Shown here piece after piece: positions 13,181 to 26,746 of a stretch of DNA of 64,000 nt. Where the stretch lies: the NCBI RefSeq assembly GCF_000002235.5, contig NW_022145611.1, positions 22,357,298 through 22,421,297 of the forward strand, in the 5' to 3' direction. This DNA comes from Strongylocentrotus purpuratus. Lineage: Eukaryota > Echinodermata > Echinoidea > Camarodonta > Strongylocentrotidae. The stretch's first letter is position 1; the number at the start of each line of letters is the position of its first letter. The notes under the pieces are model-generated. The model had not been told where the DNA came from. It saw only the letters and a program-made list of their open reading frames with translations, and searched no databases. A program made the position numbers and the translations under genes.

Positions 13181-15859
13181 AAAAAAAGGCAAGGGGTTAG
13201 CCCCTCATTTTTGCCAAAATATGAACATTTTCAAAAAGACCTCTTTTCATCTCAGTAAGATGTCTGTGACCTCTATTCATCCAAAATATGGTATTGTAGA
13301 TCATTTCATGAAATGTTGAGAAAAAAGGCAAGGGAAGAGCCCCTCATTTTTGCCAAAATATGAACATTTTCAAAAAGACCTCTTTTCAACTCAGGAAGAT
13401 GTCTGTGACTTCTATTCATCCAAAATATGGTATTGTAGATAATTTTATGACATGTTGAAAAAAGGTAATTTTTGAGAAAAAAGGGCAAGGGGTTAACCCC
13501 TCATTTTTGCCAAAATATGAACATTCTCAAAAAGACCTCTTTTCATTTAGGAAGATGTCTGTGACCTCTATTCATCCAAAATATGGTATTGTAGATCATT
13601 TCATGAAATGTTGAGAAAAAAGGCAAGGGGTTAGCCCCTCATTTTTGCCAAAATATGAACATTTTGAAAAAGACGACGTTTTATCTGAGGAAGGTGTCTG
13701 TGACCTCTTTTCATCCAAAATATGGTATTGTAGATCATTTCATTAAATGTTGAAAAAGGTACTTTTTGAGAAAAAAAAGCAAGGGGTTAACCCCTCATTT
13801 TTGCCAAAATATGAACATTTTCAAAATACCTCTTTTCATCTCAGGAAGATGTCTGTAACCTCTATTCATCCAAAATATGGTATTTTAGATCATTTCATGA
13901 AAGTTGAAAAAATGGAATTTTTGAGAAAAAAAGGCAAGGGGTTAACCCCTCATTTTTGTAAAAATATGAACATTTTCAAAAAGACCTCTTTTATCTCAGG
14001 AAGATGTCTGTGACCTCTATTCATCCAAAATATGGTATTGTAGATCATTTCATGAAATGTTGAAAAAAGGTAATTTTTGAGAAAAAAGGGGCAAGGGGTT
14101 AACCCCTCATTTTTGCCAAAATATGAACATTTTCAAAAAGACCTCTTTTTATCTGAGCAAGATGTCTGTGACCTCAATTTATCCAAAATATGGTATTGTA
14201 GATGATTTCATGAAATGTTTTGAAAAAGGTACTTTTTGAGAAAAAAAGGCAAGGGGTTAGCCCCTCATTTTTGCCAAAATATATACATTTTCAAAAAGAC
14301 CACGTTTCATCTGAGGAAGGTGTCTGTGACCTCTATTCATCCAAAATATGGTATTGTAGATGATTTCATGTAAAGTTGAAAAAAGGTACTTTTTAAGCAA
14401 AAAAGGCAAGGGGTTAGCCCCTCATTTTTGCCAAAATATGAACATTTTCAAAAAGCCTTTTTTCATCTGACGAAGATGTCTGTGACCTCTATTCATCAAA
14501 AATATGGTATTGTAGATCATTTCATGAAATGTTGAAAAAAGGTAATTTTTTAGAAAAAATAATATTTTTGTAAAAATATGAGCATTTTCAAAAAGACCTC
14601 TTTTTATCTCAGGAAGATGTCTGTGACCTATATTCATCCAAAATATGGTATTGTAGATCATTTGATGAAATGTTGAAAAAAGGTAATTTTTGAGAAAAAA
14701 GGGGCAAGGGGTTAACCCCTCATTTTTGTCAAAATATGAACATTTTCAAAAAGACCTCTTTTTATCTGAGGAAGATGTCTGTGACCTCTATTCATCCAAA
14801 ATATGGTATTGTAGATAATTTTATGACATCTTGAAAAAAGGTAATTTTTGAGAAAAAAGGGCAAGGGGTTAACCCCTCATTTTTGCCAAAATATGAACAT
14901 TTTCAAAAAGACCTCTTTTCATCTCAGGAAGATGTCTGTGACCTCTATTCATCCAAAATATGGTATTGTAGATCATTTCATGAAATGTTGAGAAAAAAAG
15001 GCAAGGGGTTAGCCCCTCATTTTTGCCAAAATATGAACATTTTCAAAAAGACCACGTTCATCTGAGGAAGGTGTCTGTGACCTCTATTCATCCAAAGTAT
15101 GGTATTGTAGATGATTTCATTAAATTTTGGAAAAGGTACTTTTTGAGGAAAAAAGGCAAGGGGTTAGCCCCTCATTTTTGCCAAAATATGAACATTTTCA
15201 AAAAGACCACGTTTCATCTCAGGAAGATGTCTGTGACCTCTATTCATCCAAAATATGGCATTGTAGATCATTTCATGAAATGTTGAAAAAAGGTACTTTT
15301 TGAGAAAAAAAGGCAAGGGGTTAGCCCCTTCATTTCATGAAATGTTAAAAAAAGGTAATTTTTGAGAAAAAAGGGGCAAGGGGTTAACCCCTCATTTTTG
15401 CCAAAATATGAACATTTTCAAAAAGACCTCTATTCATCTGAGGAAGATGTCTGTGACCTCTATTTATCCAAATATGGTATTTTAGATGATTTCATGACAT
15501 GTTGAAAAAAGGTAATTTTTGAGAAAAAAAGGCAAGGGGTTAGCCCCTCATTTTTGCAAAAATATGAACATTTTCAAAAAGACCTCTTTTTATCTGAGGA
15601 AGATGTCTGTGACCTCTATTCATCCAAAATATGGCATTGTAGATCATTTCATGAAATGTTGAAAAAGGTAATTTTTGAGAAAAAAAGGCCCCTTATTTTT
15701 GCCAAAATATGAACATTTTCAAAAAGACCTCTTTTTATCTGAGCAAGATGTCTGTGACCTCAATTTATCCAAAATATGGTATTGTAGATGATTTCATGAA
15801 ATGTTTTGAAAAAGGTACTTTTTGAGAAAAAAAGGCAAGGGGTTAGCCCCTCTTTTTTG

Positions 15860-18800
15860 CCAAAATATATACATTTTCAAAAAGACCACGTTTCATCTGA
15901 GGAAGGTGTCTGTGACCTCTATTCATCCAAAATATGGTATTGTAGATGATTTCATGAAAAGTTGAAAAAAGGTACTTTTTAAGCAAAAAAGGCAAGGGGT
16001 TAGCCCCTCATTTTTGCCAAAATATGAACATTTTCAAAAAGCCTTTTTTCATCTGAGGAAGATGTCTGTGACTACTATTCATCCAAAATATGGTATTGTA
16101 GATCATTTCATGAAATGTTGAAAAAAGGTAATTTTTGAGAAAAAAAGGCAAGGGGTTAGCCCCTCATTTTTGTAAAAATATGAACATTTTCAAAAAGGCC
16201 TTTTTTCATCTGAGGAAGATGTCTGTGACCTCTATTCATCCAAAATATGGTATTGTAGATCATTTTATGAAATGTTGAAAAAAGGTAATTTTTGAGAAAA
16301 AAGGGCAAGGGGTTAACCCCTTATTTTTGCCAAAATATGAACATTTTCAAAAAGACCTCTATTCATCTGAGGAAGATGTCTGTGACCTCTATTTATCCAA
16401 AATATGGTATTGTAGATTATTTCATGAAATGTTGAGAAAAAAAGGCAAGGGGTTAGCCCCTCATTTTTGCCAAAATATGAACATTTTCAAAAAGACCTCT
16501 TTTTGTCTGAGGAAGATGTCTGTGACCTCTATTCATCCAAAATATGGTATTGTAGATAATTTTATGACATGTTGAAAAAAGGTAATTTTTGAGAAAAAAG
16601 GGCAAGGGGTTAACCCCTCATTTTTGCCAAAATATGAACATTTTCAAAAAGACCTCTTTTCATCTCAGGAAGATGTCTGTGACCTCTATTCATCCAAAAT
16701 ATGGTATTGTAGATCATTTCATGAAATGTTGAGAAAAAAAGGCAAGGGGTTAGCCCCTCATTTTTGCCAAAATATGAACATTTTCAAAAAGACCACGTTT
16801 CATCTGAGGAAGGTGTCTGTGACCTCTATTCATCCAAAGTATGGTATTGTAGATCATTTCATGAAATGTTGAAAAAATGGAGTTTTTGAGAAAAAAGGGC
16901 AAGGGGTTAGCCCCTCATTTTTGCCAAAATATGAACATTTTCAAAAAGACCACGTTTCATCTGAGGAAGGTGTCTGTGAACTCTATTCATCCAAAATATG
17001 GCATTGTAGATCATTTCATGAAATGTTGAAAAAAGGTAATTTTTGAGAAAAAAAGGCAAGGGGTTAACCCCTTATTTTTGCCAAAATATGAACATTTTCA
17101 AAAAGACCTCTTTTTATCTGAGCAAGATGTCTGTGACCTCTATTCATCCAAAATATGGTATTGTAGATGATTTCATGAAATGTTGAAAAAGGGTACTTTT
17201 TGAGAAAAAAATGCAAGGGGTTAGCCCCTCATTTTTGCCAAAATATGAACATTTTCAAAAAGGCCTCTTTTCATCTTAGGGAGATGTCTGTGACCTCTAT
17301 TCATCCAAAATATGGTATTGTAGATCATTTTATGAAATGTTGAAAAAAGGTAATTTTTGAGAAAAAAGGGGCAAGGGGTTAACCCCTTATTTTTGCCAAA
17401 ATATGAACATTTTCAAAAAGACCTCTATTCATCTGAGGAAGATGTCTGTGACCTCTATTTATCCAAAATATGGTATTGTAGATTATTTCATGAAATGTTG
17501 AGAAAAAAAGGCAAGGGGTTAGCCCCTCATTTTTGCCAAAATATGAACATTTTCAAAAAGACCTCTTTTTGTCTGAGGAAGATGTCTGTGACCTCTATTC
17601 ATCCAAAATATGGTATTGTAGATAATTTTATGACATGTTGAAAAAAGGTAATTTTTGAGAAAAAAGGCAAGGGGTTAACCCCTCATTTTTGCCAAAATAT
17701 GAACATTTTCAAAAAGACCTCTTTTCATCTCAGGAAGATGTCTGTGACCTCTATTCATCCAAAATATGGTATTGTAGATCATTTCATGAAATGTTGAGAA
17801 AAAAAGGCAAGGGGTTAGCCCCTCATTTTTGCCAAAATATGAACATTTTCAAAAAGACCACGTTTCATCTGAGGAAGGTGTCTGTGACCTCTATTCATCC
17901 AAAGTATGGTATTGTAGATCATTTCATGAAATGTTGAAAAAATGGAGTTTTTGAGAAAAAAGGGCAAGGGGTTAGCCCCTCATTTTTGCCAAAATATGAA
18001 CATTTTCAAAAAGACCACGTTTCATCTGAGGAAGGTGTCTGTGAACTCTATTCATCCAAAATATGGCATTGTAGATCATTTCATGAAATGTTGAAAAAAG
18101 GTAATTTTTGAGAAAAAAAGGCAAGGGGTTAACCCCTTATTTTTGCCAAAATATGAACATTTTCAAAAAGACCTCTTTTTATCTGAGCAAGATGTCTGTG
18201 ACCTCTATTCATCCAAAATATGGTATTGTAGATGATTTCATGAAATGTTGAAAAAGGGTACTTTTTGAGAAAAAAATGCAAGGGGTTAGCCCCTCATTTT
18301 TGCCAAAATATGAACATTTTCAAAAAGGCCTCTTTTCATCTTAGGGAGATGTCTGTGACCTCAATTTATTCAAAATATGGTATTGTAGATTATTTCATGA
18401 AATGTTGACAAAAAAAGGCAAGGGGTTAGCCCCTCATTTTTGCCAAAATATGAACATTTTCAAAAAGACCTCTTTTTGTCTGAGGAAGATGTCTGTGACC
18501 TCTATTCATCCAAAATATGGTATTGTAGATCATTTCATGAAATGTTGAAAAAAGGTAATTTTTGAGAAAAAAAGGCAAGGGGTTAACCCCTTATTTTTGC
18601 CAAAATATGAACATTTTCAAAAAGACCTCTTTTTATCTGAGCAAGATGTCTGTGACCTCTATTCATCCAAAATATGGTATTGTAGATGATTTCATGAAAT
18701 GTTGAAAAAGGGTACTTTTTGAGAAAAAAATGCAAGGGGTTAGCCCCTCATTTTTGCCAAAATATGAACATTTTCAAAAAGACCTCTATTCATCTGAGGA

Positions 18801-21490
18801 AGATGTCTGTGACCTCTATTTATCCAAAATATGGTATTGTAGATTATTTCATGAAATGTTGAGAAAAAAAGGCAAGGGGTTAGCCCCTCATTTTTGCCAA
18901 AATATGAACATTTTCAAAAAGACCTCTTTTTGTCTGAGGAAGATGTCTGTGACCTCTATTCATCCAAAATATGGTATTGTAGATAATTTTATGACATGTT
19001 GAAAAAAGGTAATTTTTGAGAAAAAAGGGCAAGGGGTTAACCCCTCATTTTTGCCAAAATATGAACATTTTCAAAAAGACCTCTTTTCATCTCAGGAAGA
19101 TGTCTGTGACCTCTATTCATCCAAAATATGGTATTGTAGATCATTTCATGAAATGTTGAGAAAAAAAGGCAAGGGGTTAGCCCCTCATTTTTGCCAAAAT
19201 ATGAACATTTTCAAAAAGACCACGTTTCATCTGAGGAAGGTGTCTGTGACCTCTATTCATCCAAAGTATGGTATTGTAGATCATTTCATGAAATGTTGAA
19301 AAAATGGAGTTTTTGAGAAAAAAGGGCAAGGGGTTAGCCCCTCATTTTTGCCAAAATATGAACATTTTCAAAAAGACCACGTTTCATCTGAGGAAGGTGT
19401 CTGTGAACTCTATTCATCCAAAATATGGCATTGTAGATCATTTCATGAAATGTTGAAAAAAGGTAATTTTTGAGAAAAAAAGGCAAGGGGTTAACCCCTT
19501 ATTTTTGCCAAAATATGAACATTTTCAAAAAGACCTCTTTTTATCTGAGCAAGATGTCTGTGACCTCTATTCATCCAAAATATGGTATTGTAGATGATTT
19601 CATGAAATGTTGAAAAAGGGTACTTTTTGAGAAAAAAATGCAAGGGGTTAGCCCCTCATTTTTGCCAAAATATGAACATTTTCAAAAAGGCCTCTTTTCA
19701 TCTTAGGGAGATGTCTGTGACCTCAATTTATTCAAAATATGGTATTGTAGATTATTTCATGAAATGTTGACAAAAAAAGGCAAGGGGTTAGCCCCTCATT
19801 TTTGCCAAAATATGAACATTTTCAAAAAGACCTCTTTTTATCTGAGGAAGATGTCTGTGACCTCTATTCATCCAAAATATGGTATTGTAGATAATTTTAT
19901 GACATGTTGAAAAAAGGTAATTTTTGAGAAAAAAGGGCAAGGGGTTAACCCCTCATTTTTGCCAAAATATGAACATTTTCAAAAAGACCTCTTTTCATCT
20001 CAGGAAGATGTCTGTGACCTCTATTCATCCAAAATATGGTATTGTAGATCATTTCATGAAATGTTGAGAAAAAAAGGCAAGGGGTTAGCCCCTCATTTTT
20101 GCCAAAATATGAACATTTTCAAAAAGACCACGTTTCATCTGAGGAAGGTGTCTGTGACCTCTATTCATCCAAAGTATGGTATTGTAGATGATTTCATTAA
20201 ATTTTGGAAAAAGGTACTTTTTGAGGAAAAAAAGGCAAGGGGTTAGCCCCTCATTTTTGCCAAAATATGAACATTTTCAAAAAGACCACGTTTCATCTCA
20301 GGAAGATGTCTGTGACCTCTATTCATCCAAAATATGGTATTGTAGATCATTTCATGAAATGTTGAGAAAAAAAGGCAAGGTGTTAGCCCCTCATTTTTGC
20401 CAAAATATGAACATTTTCAAAAAGACCACGTTTCATTTGAGAAAGGTGTCTGTGACCTCTATTCATCCAAAATATGGCATTGTAGATCATTTAATGAAAT
20501 GTTGAAAAAAGGTACTTTTTGAGAAAAAAAGGCAAGGGGTTAGCCCCTCATTTTTGCCAAAATATGAACATATTCAAAAAGACCACGTTTCATCTGAGGA
20601 AGGTGTCTGCGATCTCTATTCATCCAAAATATCGTAATGTAGATGATTTCATGAAATTGTGGAAAAAGGTACTTTTTGAGGAAAAAAAGCAAGGGGTTAA
20701 CCCCTCATTTTTGCCAAAATATGAACATTTTCAAAAAGACCACGTTTCATCTGAGGAAGGTGTTTGTGACCTCTATTCATCCAAAATATGGTATTGTAGA
20801 TGATTTCATGAAATGTTGAAAAAGGGTACTTTTTGAGAAAAAAATGCAAGGGGTTAGCCCCTCATTTTTGCCAAAATATGAACATATTCAAAAAGACCAC
20901 GTTTCATCTGAGGAAGGTGTCTGCGATCTCTATTCATCCAAAATATCGTAATGTAGATGATTTCATGAAATTGTGGAAAAAGGTACTTTTTGAGGAAAAA
21001 AAGCAAGGGGTTAACCCCTCATTTTTGCCAAAATATGAACATTTTCAAAAAGACCACGTTTCATCTGAGGAAGGTGTTTGTGACCTCTATTCATCCAAAA
21101 TATGGTATTGTAGATGATTTCATGAAATGTTGAAAAAAAAAGGCAAGGAAAGAGCCTCTCAAGGGGTTAGCCCCTCTTTTTTGCCAAAATATGAACATTT
21201 TCAAAAAGACCACGTTTCATCTGAGCAAGGTGTCTGTGACCTCTATTCATCCAAAATATGGTATTGTAGATGATTTGATGAAAGTTGAAAAAAGGTACTT
21301 TTTAAGAAAAAAAGGCAAGGGGTTAAGCCCTTATTTTTGCCAAAATATATACATTTTCAAAAAGACCACATTTCATCTGAGGAAGGTGTCTGTGACCTCT
21401 ATTCATCCAAAATATGGTATTGTAGATGATTTCATGAAATGTTTTGAAAAAGGTACTTTTTGAGAAAAAAAGGCAAGGGGTTAGCCCCTC
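15860..21490. repeat. Higher-order satellite block, copy 1
   Basis: This 5.6-kb block of monomers recurs to the right as copy 2. Private variants such as GTGACTACTATTC (16,071 and 21,709) and TTTAAGCAAAAAAGG give offsets of 5,638 bp at the left, 4,573 bp in the middle (17,357 and 21,930) and 4,260 bp at the right (18,754 and 23,014; 19,959 and 24,219). The changes in offset mean copy 1 has about 1,065 bp and 313 bp that copy 2 lacks. The 1,065-bp part is itself a duplication (16,624 and 17,689). Confidence 0.85.
20519..21117. repeat. Tandem dimer duplication, 314 bp
   Basis: A two-monomer unit carrying private variants ATATCGTAATGTAG, GAAATTGTGG and GGTGTTTGTGACC is repeated directly at a 314-bp offset (20,519 and 20,833). 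The same pair appears again at 24,778 and 25,092 in the right-hand block. The dimer duplication therefore came before the duplication of the large block. Confidence 0.85.
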
Positions 21491-24400
21491 TTTTTTGCCA
21501 AAATATATACATTTTCAAAAAGACCACGTTTCATCTGAGGAAGGTGTCTGTGACCTCTATTCATCCAAAATATGGTATTGTAGATGATTTCATGAAAAGT
21601 TGAAAAAAGGTACTTTTTAAGCAAAAAAGGCAAGGGGTTAGCCCCTCATTTTTGCCAAAATATGAACATTTTCAAAAAGCCTTTTTTCATCTGAGGAAGA
21701 TGTCTGTGACTACTATTCATCCAAAATATGGTATTGTAGATCATTTCATGAAATGTTGAAAAAAGGTAATTTTTGAGAAAAAAAGGCAAGGGGTTAGCCC
21801 CTCATTTTTGTAAAAATATGAACATTTTCAAAAAGGCCTTTTTTCATCTGAGGAAGATGTCTGTGACCTCTATTCATCCAAAATATGGTATTGTAGATCA
21901 TTTTATGAAATGTTGAAAAAAGGTAATTTTTGAGAAAAAAGGGGCAAGGGGTTAACCCCTTATTTTTGCCAAAATATGAACATTTTCAAAAAGACCTCTA
22001 TTCATCTGAGGAAGATGTCTGTGACCTCTATTTATCCAAAATATGGTATTGTAGATTATTTCATGAAATGTTGAGAAAAAAAGGCAAGGGGTTAGCCCCT
22101 CATTTTTGCCAAAATATGAACATTTTCAAAAAGACCTCTTTTTGTCTGAGGAAGATGTCTGTGACCTCTATTCATCCAAAATATGGTATTGTAGATAATT
22201 TTATGACATGTTGAAAAAAGGTAATTTTTGAGAAAAAAGGGCAAGGGGTTAACCCCTCATTTTTGCCAAAATATGAACATTTTCAAAAAGACCTCTTTTC
22301 ATCTCAGGAAGATGTCTGTGACCTCTATTCATCCAAAATATGGTATTGTAGATCATTTCATGAAATGTTGAGAAAAAAAGGCAAGGGGTTAGCCCCTCAT
22401 TTTTGCCAAAATATGAACATTTTCAAAAAGACCACGTTTCATCTGAGGAAGGTGTCTGTGACCTCTATTCATCCAAAGTATGGTATTGTAGATCATTTCA
22501 TGAAATGTTGAAAAAATGGAGTTTTTGAGAAAAAAGGGCAAGGGGTTAGCCCCTCATTTTTGCCAAAATATGAACATTTTCAAAAAGACCACGTTTCATC
22601 TGAGGAAGGTGTCTGTGAACTCTATTCATCCAAAATATGGCATTGTAGATCATTTCATGAAATGTTGAAAAAAGGTAATTTTTGAGAAAAAAAGGCAAGG
22701 GGTTAACCCCTTATTTTTGCCAAAATATGAACATTTTCAAAAAGACCTCTTTTTATCTGAGCAAGATGTCTGTGACCTCTATTCATCCAAAATATGGTAT
22801 TGTAGATGATTTCATGAAATGTTGAAAAAGGGTACTTTTTGAGAAAAAAATGCAAGGGGTTAGCCCCTCATTTTTGCCAAAATATGAACATTTTCAAAAA
22901 GGCCTCTTTTCATCTTAGGGAGATGTCTGTGACCTCAATTTATTCAAAATATGGTATTGTAGATTATTTCATGAAATGTTGACAAAAAAAGGCAAGGGGT
23001 TAGCCCCTCATTTTTGCCAAAATATGAACATTTTCAAAAAGACCTCTATTCATCTGAGGAAGATGTCTGTGACCTCTATTTATCCAAAATATGGTATTGT
23101 AGATTATTTCATGAAATGTTGAGAAAAAAAGGCAAGGGGTTAGCCCCTCATTTTTGCCAAAATATGAACATTTTCAAAAAGACCTCTTTTTGTCTGAGGA
23201 AGATGTCTGTGACCTCTATTCATCCAAAATATGGTATTGTAGATAATTTTATGACATGTTGAAAAAAGGTAATTTTTGAGAAAAAAGGGCAAGGGGTTAA
23301 CCCCTCATTTTTGCCAAAATATGAACATTTTCAAAAAGACCTCTTTTCATCTCAGGAAGATGTCTGTGACCTCTATTCATCCAAAATATGGTATTGTAGA
23401 TCATTTCATGAAATGTTGAGAAAAAAAGGCAAGGGGTTAGCCCCTCATTTTTGCCAAAATATGAACATTTTCAAAAAGACCACGTTTCATCTGAGGAAGG
23501 TGTCTGTGACCTCTATTCATCCAAAGTATGGTATTGTAGATCATTTCATGAAATGTTGAAAAAATGGAGTTTTTGAGAAAAAAGGGCAAGGGGTTAGCCC
23601 CTCATTTTTGCCAAAATATGAACATTTTCAAAAAGACCACGTTTCATCTGAGGAAGGTGTCTGTGAACTCTATTCATCCAAAATATGGCATTGTAGATCA
23701 TTTCATGAAATGTTGAAAAAAGGTAATTTTTGAGAAAAAAAGGCAAGGGGTTAACCCCTTATTTTTGCCAAAATATGAACATTTTCAAAAAGACCTCTTT
23801 TTATCTGAGCAAGATGTCTGTGACCTCTATTCATCCAAAATATGGTATTGTAGATGATTTCATGAAATGTTGAAAAAGGGTACTTTTTGAGAAAAAAATG
23901 CAAGGGGTTAGCCCCTCATTTTTGCCAAAATATGAACATTTTCAAAAAGGCCTCTTTTCATCTTAGGGAGATGTCTGTGACCTCAATTTATTCAAAATAT
24001 GGTATTGTAGATTATTTCATGAAATGTTGACAAAAAAAGGCAAGGGGTTAGCCCCTCATTTTTGCCAAAATATGAACATTTTCAAAAAGACCTCTTTTTA
24101 TCTGAGGAAGATGTCTGTGACCTCTATTCATCCAAAATATGGTATTGTAGATAATTTTATGACATGTTGAAAAAAGGTAATTTTTGAGAAAAAAGGGCAA
24201 GGGGTTAACCCCTCATTTTTGCCAAAATATGAACATTTTCAAAAAGACCTCTTTTCATCTCAGGAAGATGTCTGTGACCTCTATTCATCCAAAATATGGT
24301 ATTGTAGATCATTTCATGAAATGTTGAGAAAAAAAGGCAAGGGGTTAGCCCCTCATTTTTGCCAAAATATGAACATTTTCAAAAAGACCACGTTTCATCT

Positions 24401-25610
24401 GAGGAAGGTGTCTGTGACCTCTATTCATCCAAAGTATGGTATTGTAGATGATTTCATTAAATTTTGGAAAAAGGTACTTTTTGAGGAAAAAAAGGCAAGG
24501 GGTTAGCCCCTCATTTTTGCCAAAATATGAACATTTTCAAAAAGACCACGTTTCATCTCAGGAAGATGTCTGTGACCTCTATTCATCCAAAATATGGCAT
24601 TGTAGATCATTTCATGAAATGTTGAGAAAAAAAGGCAAGGTGTTAGCCCCTCATTTTTGCCAAAATATGAACATTTTCAAAAGACCACGTTTCATTTGAG
24701 AAAGGTGTCTGTGACCTCTATTCATCCAAAATATGGCATTGTAGATCATTTAATGAAATGTTGAAAAAAGGTACTTTTTGAGAAAAAAAGGCAAGGGGTT
24801 AGCCCCTCATTTTTGCCAAAATATGAACATATTCAAAAAGACCACGTTTCATCTGAGGAAGGTGTCTGCGATCTCTATTCATCCAAAATATCGTAATGTA
24901 GATGATTTCATGAAATTGTGGAAAAAGGTACTTTTTGAGGAAAAAAAGCAAGGGGTTAACCCCTCATTTTTGCCAAAATATGAACATTTTCAAAAAGACC
25001 ACGTTTCATCTGAGGAAGGTGTTTGTGACCTCTATTCATCCAAAATATGGTATTGTAGATGATTTCATGAAATGTTGAAAAAGGGTACTTTTTGAGAAAA
25101 AAATGCAAGGGGTTAGCCCCTCATTTTTGCCAAAATATGAACATATTCAAAAAGACCACGTTTCATCTGAGGAAGGTGTCTGCGATCTCTATTCATCCAA
25201 AATATCGTAATGTAGATGATTTCATGAAATTGTGGAAAAAGGTACTTTTTGAGGAAAAAAAGCAAGGGGTTAACCCCTCATTTTTGCCAAAATATGAACA
25301 TTTTCAAAAAGACCACGTTTCATCTGAGGAAGGTGTTTGTGACCTCTATTCATCCAAAATATGGTATTGTAGATGATTTCATGAAATGTTGAAAAAAAAG
25401 GCAAGGAAAGAGCCTCTCAAGGGGTTAGCCCCTCTTTTTTGCCAAAATATGAACATTTTCAAAAAGACCACGTTTCATCTGAGCAAGGTGTCTGTGACCT
25501 CTATTCATCCAAAATATGGTATTGTAGATGATTTGATGAAAAGTTGAAAAAAGGTACTTTTTAAGAAAAAAAGGCAAGGGGTTAAGCCCTTATTTTTGCC
25601 AAAATATGAA
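21490..25610. repeat. Higher-order satellite block, copy 2
   Basis: This is the near-identical partner of the block to its left. Only scattered single-base changes are visible, for example ATATGGTAT at about 20,333 against ATATGGCAT at about 24,592. Such similarity across several kilobases implies recent unequal exchange or an assembly duplication. Confidence 0.85.
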
Positions 25611-26546
25611 CATTTTCAAAAAGACCTCTATTCATCTGAGGAAGATGTCTGTGACCTCTATTTATCCAAAATATGGTATTTTAGATGATTTCATGGCATG
25701 TTGAAAAAAGATAATTTTTGAGAAAAAAAGGCAAGGGGTTAACCCCTCATTTTTGCCAAAATATGAACATTTTCAAAAAGGCCTCTTTTCATCTCAAGAA
25801 GATGTCTGCGATCTCTATTCATCGAAAATATCGTAATGTAGATGATTTCATTAAATTTTGGAAAAAGGTACTTTTTGAGGAAAAAAAGCAAGGGTTAACC
25901 CCTCATTTTTGCCAAAATATGAACATTTTCAAAAAGACCTCTTTTCATCTCAGGAAGATGTCTGTGACCTCTATTCATCCAAAATATGGTATTGTAGATC
26001 ATTTCATGAAATGTTGAAAAAAAAAGGCAAGGAAAGAGCCTCTCATTTTTGCCAAAATATCAACATTTTCAAAAAGGCCTCTTTCTATCTGAGGAAGATG
26101 TCTGTGACCTCTATTCATCCAAAATATGGTATTGTAGATAATTTTATGACATGTTGAAAAAAGGTAATTTTTGAGAAAAAAGGGCAAGGGGTTAACCCTT
26201 CATTTTTGCCAAAATATGAACATTTTCAAAAAGACCTCTTTTCATCTCAGGAAGATGTCTGTGACCTCTATTCATCCAAAATATGGTATTGTAGATCATT
26301 TCATGAAATGTTGAGAAAAAAGGCAAGGGGTTAGCCCCTCATTTTTGCCAAAATATGAACATTTTCAAAAAGACAACGTTTCATCTGAGGAAGGTGTCTG
26401 TGACCTCTATTCATCCAAAATATGGTATTGTAGATGATTTCATGAAATGTTGAAAAAAGGTACTTTTTTAGAAAAAAAGGCAAGGGGTTAGCCCCTCAGT
26501 TTTTGCCAAAATATGAATATTTTCAAAAAGGCCTCTTTTCATCTCG

Positions 26547-26696
26547 GATAAAAACTATTGTAAGCAAGGGTCTTTTATACTTTACGGGAGGACCGGCGGA
26601 GCGGTCTATAATTCGATCGATAATTGGAACAATAACGCCCAATGCCTATTGGTCGACGCACACGGTGATCGACCAATCACCAAGGCCGCTGGTTCG
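26547..26696 (+). repeat. PLE inverted terminal segment, left copy
   Basis: This copy reads GATAAAAACTATTGTAAGC at its outer end and CCGCTGGTTCG at its inner end. It matches the reverse complement of 27,501-27,649 except for one extra T. It stops exactly where the hammerhead begins in the other copy. A diverged tandem duplicate of its inner part (CTATTGGCCGACGCATACGG) follows at about 26,724. Confidence 0.92.
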
Positions 26697-26746
26697 GCCG
26701 CTGGTTCGGCTGATGCACCAGGCCTATTGGCCGACGCATACGGTAC

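Larger units (their letters stand above)
1..26546. repeat. Satellite array, ~155-bp monomer, ~170 copies
   Basis: A head-to-tail tandem array fills this region and is already running at base 1. The consensus monomer is 156 bp. Landmarks in order are GATGTCTGTGACCTC, ATTCATCCAAAATATGG, a palindrome around TTTCATGAAA, GGTACTTTTTGAG or GGTAATTTTTGAG, a palindrome around GGGGTTAACCCC, and TTTTTGCCAAAATATGAAC. A shorter monomer of about 140 bp lacks the GGTAATTTTTG block, apparently deleted between two TTGA repeats. Monomers mix two linked variants, GATCATTT with GTTAACC and GATGATTT with GTTAGCC. The array ends where satellite sequence changes to Penelope-element sequence. Because 156 is divisible by three, spurious open frames run through several monomers on both strands; I see no gene here. 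Confidence 0.97.

Noticed and set aside
1..26546. Many 60-105-codon open frames on both strands across the array
   Set aside because: They are the same repeated peptide read from a 156-bp monomer whose length is a multiple of three. They occur on both strands, mostly start at TTG, and break with each indel. No sign of a coding gene.
1..26546. CRISPR-like regular repeats
   Set aside because: Whole monomers repeat without unique spacers, and the surrounding sequence is clearly eukaryotic.
1..26546. Hammerhead ribozyme in the satellite (CTGAGGA followed by GAAA)
   Set aside because: The two motifs are about 55 bases apart with no matching stem II, and no stem I complement flanks them.
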